This document shows, piece by piece, positions 55,301-64,000 of a stretch of 64,000 nt of DNA. The notes below the pieces were generated by a model. The model was given only the letters and a program-made list of their open reading frames with translations, ran no database searches and was not told where the DNA came from. The first letter of the stretch is position 1. Each line of letters opens with the position of its first letter. Both the position numbers and the translations under genes were made by a program. The DNA comes from Asterias amurensis (lineage: Eukaryota; Echinodermata; Asteroidea; Forcipulatida; Asteriidae). Location: positions 16,239,501 through 16,303,500 of the forward strand of contig NC_092650.1 in the NCBI RefSeq assembly GCF_032118995.1, written 5' to 3'.

Positions 55301-58300
55301 AAGAACACACTATGCTTCGCACATGATTATAATAACCTGTAGGCCTAATTGTGTAAGTACTGCACTGTATCTGTAAAGATTTGTTGCTTGTTTGGTGTGT
55401 AATTTCATTTGAATGAAACTAAAGCAAAATGGCTGTGTCATTATAAGTTGTGTATTTCTACACTGAAAATAATCCAATAACTTTGATCTTCACAGTCCAA
55501 ACATGTTTTTTTTTCATGTTTATAGATGTAAAAAATTCCCTCTGTAATAAAAGTTTCACAGCTGTGTGACCTTAAAAACACTTCAGGTTTTAAACCACTG
55601 CCTGAAGTGCACTATGCATTTAAAGGGAAAATATTTCTTGTCGCAATGGCTGAATGATTTACAAAACAACACACACTAAAAAGTGGAGGCATGTGTTTGT
55701 GGAATGTAAAAAAGCAAAACGTCATCAGTGGGCGGATGTTTTTTTCGATCGGAATGCAAAAGGCACAAGTAAATGATTAATGCTTTTTGCCCTTTCTCTA
55801 AAAGATATTTGTTTTTATCGCATATTTGTTTGTTTGTTTGTTTGTTTGTTTGTTTGTTGGGATGACTGTGTGTTGGGGTGTTTGTTTGTTTGTTTAGTGG
55901 GGTGTTGGGGTGTTTGTTTGTTTGTCTGTTTGTTTGTTGGGGTGTATGTTTGGTTTTTTTTATGAACAGATATCATATACTCACCATATTTTACCTTTAG
56001 TTTTCAAAATAATTTGAGAAAGTAAAAAAAAAAAAAATGCATACAGCATGGATCACCCAACTTAATGGAGCTGCTTGAAGTAGAAACTACTGCTTAACAG
56101 TTTTCTTCTAACCAGCGATTAAGTACATGTGTAAGATATCATTCGCCGATGCTACATGTGAAATTGCTAACATATTGTGTTAGCCCCTTTGTTTCTTTAA
56201 AATTTCCATGAAATTGGGGTTAGCTTTTCTGTATTTTGTTGTTCACAATTGTTCCTCTTAAAAAATGTCTTCACTTTGAAAGGTTGAAAAAACAGTTCAA
56301 AATCCAGTACTCTTTTTTAAAAGGATGTATCTTTGAATTTTTTTTAAGGAAAAAACCTTGAACAGGTGAGCTCTTTTTGTGGCAGACTAGCACCATGTGT
56401 AAATATCTTTTGAATAGTGGTGGTTCTGAGAAGAACTGGTGGTTGACAAGTTTCGATCAGTATGCCTTGATCAGTTTTCAGTCGATACATGCGCTCCAAA
56501 CATTAATTTTCAGATTATCTGTTCAATCCCTTCTTAACTTTCCACACAGTGTGTTGAACAAATATTTATATTTACATAATTTGCGAGGAACAAAGTAAAT
56601 GTAAAAGTTAGTTTACACAAGTGACTTAAAAAAAAAGGTCAGGAAAATTTGTGTTTTTTCAGATTCAAGGTTCATTTATTTTTTTTTTACAGTCTAACAA
56701 AAAATATGACATTAGTATTCATAGGAGTTCAAGTAAAAAGAATACAATTTTACATTATAAAATATCGAGAACAAAATGAAAAAAAGTATTAGGCCTACAC
56801 CGCAGGGGGCTAGGGGATCCATTTTTGAAGCAGAGCTTTAATAGGCAACGGTCCCTACAGATGTGCATTTTGATACTTCACCATGCAACGCCTCAAATCC
56901 TAGTTATCTATCAAATCTATCTGGGGCCAATTTCATAGAGCTGCTTAAGCAAAAAATTTGCTTAAGCACGAAAATAGCTCGCTTATTTTACACATGTTAC
57001 TGGCCAAAATGTCATGCCATATACATAGCTTATAACTAGTATTTAGCTGTTGTTTATTTAGCATACCAATTGAGTGGAGTCTTGGCCGGTAATCTGATTT
57101 TACTAAGCAATGAATTTTTTGCTTAAGCACAAATTTTTGCTTAAGCAGCTCTATGAAATTGGCCCCTGGAAGATTGAAATATCCCCCCCACACGTTTGCA
57201 CCACCCTTTCAGGGTGTATAGTGAAAAACTGGACCATTTGAATAAAATGCAGTTTTTCAAAACTGTTAAAAATCCCCACATGGGCCTATAAATATATACA
57301 ACTTTTATACTGTACTGTTTAAACTAGGACTTAAGGATTTCAGTGTTACAAGGAAGGCATTTACATCCATCTGGCTCATGGAAATGCATTAAGGTCTGGG
57401 TGACCAGCTGGGTAGATACAATAGACTGGAATGCAGGGGGCATTGTCGTCAAACAAGAGATTTAAATTGCGTTTAGTGTGGCGGCTATACGCTTTAAAAA
57501 GTTCCCATGATATATCTTGCATGCCCTGGAAGTTTGCATGTAGTAATACTGAATAGATGTGTACATTGTTGGTTCTGTGGTAGTTTGTATCTGTTTGGTG
57601 GCATTTGCAAAAGGGATAAGTGTGTGTTGGTAGTATCAAGTGCCTGGGCACTATTTAATTAGGAACAATGACTCACTATTGGTATGTCGCAAATATTATT
57701 CAAACAAGTCAAGGTTTCAGCTTTGTATTCTTATTCATTTCCTCGTTCCTCATTCTAATTCATGGAGAGGGATATTTCAGTTGACAGGGGCTTAGAAAAT
57801 GTTGCTAAGCAATTCTCTGCTGTAGAAATGAGCGAATTGAGCAGAATACCTGGGGTGGATTTCACAAAGGTAGTCCTAACTTAGGACTAGTCCTAGGCAA
57901 TGCTAAGAGATAGGACCAGTCCTAAGTTAGGATGAGTTACTGGTCCTAACTTAGGACCAGTCCTATCTCTTAGCATTGCTTAGGACTAGTCCTAAGTTAG
58001 GACTACCTTTGTGAAATCCACCCCTGGAGTCACAAATGGTACACGTGACATAGTAGATGCTGGTACACATTGTGCATAAAATTGTTTTGCTTAGCATCTT
58101 TTAGTACTTAAAATAAAAGCAGTTAAATGAAATTAGACCCAGGACTCAATTTCATGAAGCCTGTAAGCAGATTAGTTCTGCTTTGTTGCAGCCCTTAGCA
58201 GAATTTCTATTTCATTTAAACATGACAAACAGGTAAGGCACGCTAAGCATAAGTGATGTAAGAATGCAACTATACATGCTTGTGTGCTATCAAATCTTGA

Positions 58301-58816
58301 CGATCGTTTAAAACATAAAAACAAATTCTTACGCATATTTTTCTACTATAATAGTAAGCCCATAAACTCTTGTATCAACCAAGTACAATCAATTTAGCAA
58401 AAATGTTCTGCTATTTGTAGAGAGAAATATGGGTGGAGAGAAAGAAGCATCAAATCTGTTTTTACTCTGTAAATATTTCCCAAAATGCTCATCAAAAGCT
58501 GCCGTATAGGCTTCTTTATTGCCATTCATTTTTAAAATCTGCACAGATGGTGAATTCCCTCGGCCTCATCGTCTACCAAGCCCTCGACTACGGTTGCCAT
58601 GAGGAGGAGGAGAGGGTTCTCAGCGGCCCCCTGGAATCTATGATTGATCACATGACCAACATGGGAGACGGGGAGGACGAGGAAGAAGAGGACAAGAAGA
58701 GCCAGAGCAGCGCCAACACGGACGAGGGAATCGTCGACGGACACGAATCGGATGACCTGGATGAGAACGAGAACACCAAGAGTGGACGATTGTCAACATT
58801 TGCAGAAGTGGCACTG
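52385..58816 (+). CDS. SPIRE1: Spire actin nucleator, KIND domain, 5' part only (3 exons)
   Basis: Spire proteins nucleate actin filaments with WH2 repeats and recruit formins through an N-terminal KIND domain, working on vesicles. Exons: 52385-52670, 53920-53954 (a 35-bp microexon) and 58547-58816, in consistent phase, giving 197 residues. KIND blocks are [38 protein letters not shown] and [15 protein letters not shown] followed by [19 protein letters not shown]. An acidic stretch ([10 protein letters not shown]) precedes STFAEVAL, which corresponds to the start of the last KIND helices. Exon 3 ends at a good donor (gtaagt, 58817). The remainder of KIND, the WH2 repeats, Spire box and FYVE-like zinc finger are not in this window. 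Invertebrates usually have one Spire gene, so the symbol (SPIRE1 or SPIRE2) is nominal. Start context is gaaacATGG. Confidence 0.9.
53161..53427. repeat. Long inverted repeat (foldback), ~120-bp arms
   Basis: gttagtcttggcccaagact, gatattggatagtgtac, accacggtatgatt and ggcttgaaatctagac on the left are matched by their complements on the right, around ggcaagtagcttgcc near 53280-53300. Spire intron 1. Confidence 0.85.
54072..54458. mobile_element. Palindromic MITE, family A, copy 7
   Basis: TTAA-aggcagtggacactagtgg to agtgtccagtgtcTTTAA, with a full central hairpin (gagacctcaag...gtgaggtctc). Spire intron 2. Confidence 0.8.
55826..55945. repeat. (TTTG)n microsatellite
   Basis: tttgtttgtttg tracts interrupted by ggggtgttggggtg. 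Spire intron 2. Confidence 0.88.
56922..57168. mobile_element. GGGGCCAATTTCATAGAGC palindromic element, uninterrupted
   Basis: tggggccaatttcatagagc and gctctatgaaattggcccct ends. gctgcttaagcaaaaaattt near the left end is the unoccupied version of the site filled by a MITE at 10853. Spire intron 2. Confidence 0.8.
57851..58026. repeat. TTAGGACTAGTCCTAA palindromic element, copy 3
   Basis: tggggtggatttcacaaagg and cctttgtgaaatccacccct are perfect inverted ends. The arms pair nearly completely (caatgctaagagatagga with complement). Spire intron 2. Confidence 0.85.
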
Positions 58817-59709
58817 GTAAGTTTTTAAAACATTATCTAGTTCAAAGGCCAGCATGATCTTGTAGGGTGGTGTCAGAATTAATATTGTTGGTGATGGCTA
58901 TGGCTACGTGGAAATGGCTGACAAAAAACGTAACTCCACATTATATCTTGTTGGAAAATACTGGCGTCGCATAGGAATGTCACTATCATGCGCTATTAGA
59001 ATTGTTAATTATTATAAGTAATAGCCTAAGAATAGTTTTAAAAAAATATTGATTTTGTTGTTGTGAAACATTTTGAGACTTTGAAAAGATCAATGCCATG
59101 GTTTACTACAATGACAGATATGTCCTGTATCTTGGAGCTTGTGTTAGGGTGGGGCTGTTAAGGCGAGGCAGTCAGGGTGGGGTCTAATGGATCATCACAC
59201 CCTTTGCCCCCAGCCATGGACCCTTTGTGCCAACTGTGGCGCCAGAGCTCCAGGGTTTCCAGATCCAACCCACCTTTAAACACTAGTATCCAGGGAAAAC
59301 AATTAAAGAGTGAACAGCATGCTGTTGATACCCTTGATTTACGTTGCCATGGCAGCAACATTCCAGTGTCTGAGGGGTGCTTAGGGTAACACCTTGGGTT
59401 CAAGTGAGGTCACGAAATGTCTGAGCATGGAGGTCTGAAGCTGGCGGTGGACCAATTAACAAATCTTTTCCTGGAAAATATTGGAATGATGGAGTTCTCC
59501 CTGCTCTATTAACCTACATTATGTGGTATAAATGGATTGCGGTTTTGTCTGGATCCTAGATTGTGACATTGATGCTCCCCCGCAGCTAATGGGGTTGACC
59601 CCTTTTTTCAATATATTTTATGTGATTAAAACAGCACTGTATAGTTTAATTGCCAGTCAATGCATGGAGGAAGGTCTATGTAATACTATGGTGGCCCTGA
59701 AGGGACATC

Positions 59710-59930
59710 GCATATCGCAAACATGTGCGCATACGTATGCAATGTCGTGAAACAATTCGCAAATATGTGCGCACACGAATGCAATGTCGTGAAACAATTC
59801 GCGAATATGTGCGCACACGTATGCAATGTCGTGAAACAATTCGCAAATATGTGCGCACACGTATGCAATGTCGTGAAACAATTCGCAAATATGTGCGCAC
59901 ACGTCTGCGAATATTATTTGCGATGTCGTG
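59710..59930. repeat. Minisatellite, 42-bp unit
   Basis: About five copies of a unit containing atgcaatgtcgtgaaacaat and tcgcaaatatgtgcgcacac. 42 is a multiple of 3, so several long open frames appear on both strands; all are repeat artefacts. Confidence 0.92.
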
Positions 59931-60270
59931 AATTTTATTGCATACCATATTGCATACCATGTTGTATACTATGTTCCATATAATACCCTTTCTCTGGGGT
60001 CATACCCAACTTCAGATGGCTGTTATGCTGGAAGGCAATGGCATTATTTTTTACTGTAGTCCCTCTTGAACATATTTTGGAAACAGTAGTTTGCAGATTA
60101 CTGCTAATTGGCTTTCCTTTTTATGGTGATGGATGGTTGATAGTGCTTAGTATTTAAACCAATTGGCTGTCTGGGGTATTATCAGAACCCTGGAATGCAG
60201 GATCACTAAAATCACTGGCCAAAGTTGAGGCCAAGTGTAAAATTTGAGCCCTGACACTACTGTACATAAA

Positions 60271-60655
60271 TTAACGGCAGTGGACACTATTGGTGATTAC
60301 TCAAAACAATTATTAGCATAAAACCTTTACTGATTACGAGTAATGGGGAGAGGTTGATGGTATAAAACCTTGTGAGAAATGGCTCCCTATTAAGTGCCAT
60401 AGTTTTCGAGAAAGATGTAATTTTCCACGAATTTAATTTCGAGACCTCAGATTTAGAACTTGAGGTCTCGAAATCAACCATCTAAACGCACACAACTTTG
60501 TGTGACAAGGGTGTTTTTCTTTCATTATTATCTCGTAACTTCGATGACCGATTGAGCTCAAATTTTTACAGGTTTGTTATTTTATGCATATGTTGAGATA
60601 CACCAACTGTGAAGGCTAGTCTTTGACAATTACCAATAGTGTCCACTTCTTTTAA
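60271..60655. mobile_element. Palindromic MITE, family A, copy 8
   Basis: TTAA-cggcagtggacactattgg to tagtgtccacttctTTTAA, with a full central hairpin (gagacctcaga...cttgaggtctcg). Confidence 0.8.
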
Positions 60656-60935
60656 AGAGGTTTGTGGTAGTACCATGTGAGTATCACTTTTGATTGTGGT
60701 GGTTCTGAAAAGAACCAGTAGTTAACAACTCAACGTTCCGATTAAGTATGCTCTGATCATCTTCAGGTGCATTCTCCTGAAGACAATCAGAGCATACTGA
60801 ATGAAACGCTGAGCCGTTATAACCACCGGTTATTATATTCAGAACAACCACGACTCAAAAGTGGTCATCTGGTGTTACCAGAAACCTCTCAATAGTTTTT
60901 CCACATGCAAAGTTTCAAATTCTACACATGTTCTA
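60656..60935. repeat. Inverted pair of the GGTTCTGAAAAGAACC / TTTCGATCAG module
   Basis: aggtttgtggtagtaccatg on the left and tggtgttaccagaaacctct on the right. The centre pairs gctctgatcatcttcagg with cctgaagacaatcagagc. It begins immediately after the preceding MITE. Confidence 0.7.
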
Positions 60936-61314
60936 TTTTCAAAGCCCGATATACAAGATGTTTTAAGACATGGGTGAATACACAGAAAGGAACAAAATAT
61001 ACGCAGCTAAGTTTTGGTAATTACTATACCTACTACAAAATGTACTTCAAAGCATTTTGATGGTGCAGAAAATCTAGCCATTAAGCCTTAGAGCTATACA
61101 TGTAGCTGGATATGTCCTGACTATGATGAGCAGGTGATGCACTTGCTCCCACAGTTACTGTGGGACTCCTGAGTTCCTCATCCAGGCTTTAATCTACATC
61201 AGAAGGAGCACCCACGAGATGCAGAATCCCTAGCATGGAGGAAGATACACTCCACTCTTAAGGAGCTCATCTATAATGCAATCCTTATTCCCGAGATTGT
61301 CGTCAGCGTTTCAC

Positions 61315-61651
61315 TTAAAGAGGTTTTGATACCTTTGTAGATCAAGTTTTTTGCCATGACGTGTAATTGTATCCCTACTCACTGTGAGTGAAGATAAAAA
61401 GTGGGAAAAGGTGAAAATCACAGAGCATTTTTTACAGGAAAGTCACGTACCCATGCTAAAATAATTTTCAGCTCTCTTAGGCAAAATCTTTTTTTCTGAT
61501 TTTTTTTTTTTTCATTGCTCAAAAACTGAGCACCTCAGTGAGTTATATTTTAAGGGAAGCTTACTTCAATCATTATCTTTAAATTTCTGTAAGTTTTTGT
61601 ACATTTGTGTATGTGTTGTATGAAAAGTACGACCGTAACCAAACCCTTTAA
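61315..61651. mobile_element. Palindromic MITE, GTCCACAGATT-related, copy 3 (diverged)
   Basis: TTAA-agaggttttgatacc to ccgtaaccaaacccttTAA. Shares ctcaaaaactgagcacctca and tttaagggaagctta with copies 1 and 2. Confidence 0.6.
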
Positions 61652-62566
61652 GATGGACTAGCCCGGCCGAGATACAATTGAGTAAATTAAATGTAGGTTT
61701 GAAGAGGCGGCCGTGCTTGCACACACTGTGCATGGATACCTTACTGTAATTATCCGAACCAGAAGAAAACTCTTAATCTGATTGGAGGTTTAGTTGGATT
61801 ATCTTACTGAAGGGAAAAGTGTACAGCCTTTAAAGGGACATGTCTGTATTGTGGCAACACTGTTTGGTGAAAAGGTGGCAAGTTAATTGCCACTTGCATG
61901 TGGGAAGGAAACTCAAAATCATTTACATTTTGTACACATCAGTGTAGAGCTGTAGAGTGGCGTTCAGTTCTAAATAATAGTTTAAGCACATACCTACCAC
62001 TCATCAACTCTATGTACATGTACACTGTACCCACAGAGTACACATGTTTTGTCGGGAGGACAACAGGAAAAAAACCATTCAACTCTTTAGCTTTGTTCAT
62101 TCATTATGTACACATTGCACAGAATGTTGTTGCTATAAAAATGACTGTATTTTAAAACTAGACAAACGATTGGATTGTATAGTCACTAGAATTAGAATAG
62201 ACTGCTTGCCCTTTAGCTTGAATTTCACACTGTACCACAGGCTAGAGGATAGCAGTTTTAGTGTGTCACACACAGGCCATGTAAACCCCATGATTGGTCA
62301 AGTCTGGCGGTGTTGTGTTTTACCAATGAATAAAGACAATTGTGGAACGCGAACAAGTTGTGTTCAATCTTTACTTAACTCAAGTTTCTAAAAACTTGTT
62401 AAACTTGGCGACAGATCATTTTGGTCCTGTCGTTAACAGTCATGTGTCAATCCCTGGAAACCAAGGATAGTTATTAACGTTCACACAATCACCCTCCATT
62501 GACCAATCTGGATCATCCATGTAGGCCTATAGGAGGGTTAAGAAGGGTTGAGCAAAAATCTAACCC

Positions 62567-63276
62567 TTAAAGGCAGTGAGGGTATACGTGTGATAATTGT
62601 CAAAGATTCTCACTTTGTGTGTCCATTACCACCTTATGAATTTAAAAGTAACGAACCTCTGAAAATGTGGACTCAATTGGTCATAAAATTTGCGAGAAGA
62701 TAATGAAAGAAATAACCCATCTTGTTGCATTGAATTTTCTGCTTTGAGATGCTTAAAGCCATTGGACCCTTTCGGTACAGAAAAAAAAAAAAAGTTCACA
62801 GATTTACAAATAATTTACAGGGTTTACAGAAGGTAATGGTGAAAGACTTCTCTTGAAATATTGGTCCATGAAATGCTTTACTTTTTGAGAAAACGGTAAA
62901 ACAATATCAATTCTCGTTAACGAGAATTACGGATTTGTTATAAACACATGTGATGACACGGCGAAACGCGCGAAAACAGGAGTAAGTTTTCCCGTTATTT
63001 TCTCCCGACTCCGATGTCCGATTGAGCCTAAATTTTCACAGGTTTGTCATTTTATATATAAGTTGTGATACACGAAGTGTGGGACTTGGACAATACTGCT
63101 TACCGAAAGTGTATAATGGCTATAAAAGAAAGGCTCCAGAAAAATTACCCTCTAAAACTACATTACTTCAAAAAGTGCTTTTTCTGACAAAGTTTTATAG
63201 AAGCAACAGCTCTACAGTGCTCTTTACCAAGTAAGTTTTTATAGTTTTTAAAATAACTTGTGGAGTAATTACCAAT
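62567..63276. mobile_element. Family A-like MITE split by a family B insertion
   Basis: The left half begins TTAA-aggcagtgagggtatac at 62567 and stops at gctttgagatgc (62752). The right half resumes after 63125 and ends gagtaattaccaatagtatt. The right terminus is degraded. Confidence 0.72.
62753..63125. mobile_element. TTAA element, family B, copy 2 (nested)
   Basis: TTAA-agccattggaccctttcgg to tgtataatggct-(A)TAA, differing from 49711-50084 at only about a dozen positions over 370 bp. It sits inside the MITE above. Confidence 0.82.
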
Positions 63277-63701
63277 AGTATTATGAAGAAATGGAACTGA
63301 AGAAGTTGAGCATGCAGTTTAAGGAAAAATTAAACCCTCCCCACCCTGTCCTGCTGCCGCCGAAGGCTGTGTGCTGATGCACATTTGTAAACATCACTTT
63401 TAATATCGATTTAATATCGAAACTGGGTCAGTACCTCAGGAGCATACTTTTCATCTCTCCCGTCCACCAAAGGCCCATAATTTCATGTTCCTGAAAAGCC
63501 CTCGTAAAAATGATCAGAATTGTAACTGAGTTATGCTGATCAACTGATCATGCTATGTAGGAGCTTGAGGCAGGAGGGATGCAAATTTAATTGCCTTCGA
63601 TGCGGCATCTAAAATAAATTCTGAGCTTGTGATGTATCTAGGCCTAATGATGGATTTGAGTTTGTCGATTCCACTCTCCAAAATGAAGTCCTTGGCCCAG
63701 T

Positions 63702-64000
63702 TTAAAGCCAGTGGACACTATTGGTAATTGTCGAAGACCATGCAGTCTTCTCACTTGCTGAATCTCAACATAAGCCTAAAATGAAAAACCTGTGAAAATT
63801 TGAGCTTGATTGGTCGTCGGAGTTGTGAGATAACTATGAAGAAAAAAAAAAAACCTTGTGTGCTTTCAGATGCTAAAAAACTTTTTTCAAAAAACAAATT
63901 GGTTGCATCATATTGATTTTAATAGGGGAAGGGATTGGGTTTTTTATAGTTTTTTTATAAAGATTTCATTACTAAGCAACAAGCTTAGTTGATAATGTCA
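63702..64000. mobile_element. Left part of a family A MITE at the window end
   Basis: TTAA-agccagtggacactattgg and the gtgaaaatttgagcttgatt block are clear to about 63870. The sequence then departs from the family, so it is either truncated or continues beyond the window. Confidence 0.65.

Larger units (their letters stand above)
58817..64000. other. Spire intron 3, open at the window end
   Basis: Presumed intron after exon 3. I found no further Spire exon. Contents are a 42-bp tandem array, an inverted TTTCGATCAG module, a GTCCACAGATT-family MITE, a nested TTAA element and the left part of another MITE. Confidence 0.55.

Noticed and set aside
59657..59983. Several overlapping open frames on both strands
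   Set aside because: A 42-bp tandem unit free of stops creates them; they are inside the Spire intron.
63279..63375. A short stretch reading YYEEMELKKLSM, considered as the next Spire exon
   Set aside because: It does not resemble the expected KIND end or linker, overlaps the degraded end of a MITE, and ends in a stop after about 30 codons.

Overview
The window is animal nuclear DNA. It is AT-rich, with many short exons, long introns and dense palindromic repeats. Four conserved protein-coding genes can be read exon by exon with consistent splice phases. The protein divergence and the repeat types suggest a marine invertebrate deuterostome, probably an echinoderm and perhaps a sea star. That placement is an inference from the style of the sequence, not a database match.

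Layout. (1) 144-16240, plus strand: complete CNOT10 (CCR4-NOT complex subunit 10), 14 exons, 758 codons. (2) 16241-24528: a long stretch with no recognisable gene, holding several tandem arrays and dispersed repeats. (3) 24529-30104, minus strand: complete secretory-pathway cyclophilin (PPIB/PPIC type), 4 exons, 221 aa, tail-to-tail with CNOT10. (4) 30105-32626: a 2.5 kb divergent intergenic region carrying a GGACGG-rich inverted-end element close to the next gene. (5) 32627-44929, plus strand: complete syntaxin-16 (STX16), 9 exons, with two in-frame donor choices in exon 1 (312 or 343 aa). (6) 44930-52384: repeat-filled intergenic DNA with a 7-copy, 103-bp tandem array. (7) 52385-58816, plus strand: the first three coding exons of a Spire actin nucleator (KIND domain). 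The rest of the gene lies beyond 64000. (8) 58817-64000: apparently Spire intron, with repeats and a nested transposon.

The four genes do not form a pathway cluster. They cover mRNA deadenylation (CNOT10), ER protein folding (cyclophilin), endosome-to-Golgi SNARE fusion (STX16) and actin nucleation on vesicles (Spire). STX16 and Spire both serve vesicle traffic, but nothing here shows that their neighbourhood is functional.

The most informative non-genic content is a population of about 360-390 bp palindromic elements flanked by TTAA, fitting MITEs mobilised by a piggyBac-type transposase. They include back-to-back copies sharing one TTAA, and nested insertions whose target site can be compared with an uninterrupted paralogue in the same window. 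One subfamily carries a perfect hairpin that places AATAAA on both strands. I found no transposase gene, no true tRNA or rRNA gene, no CRISPR and no convincing new multi-gene system.
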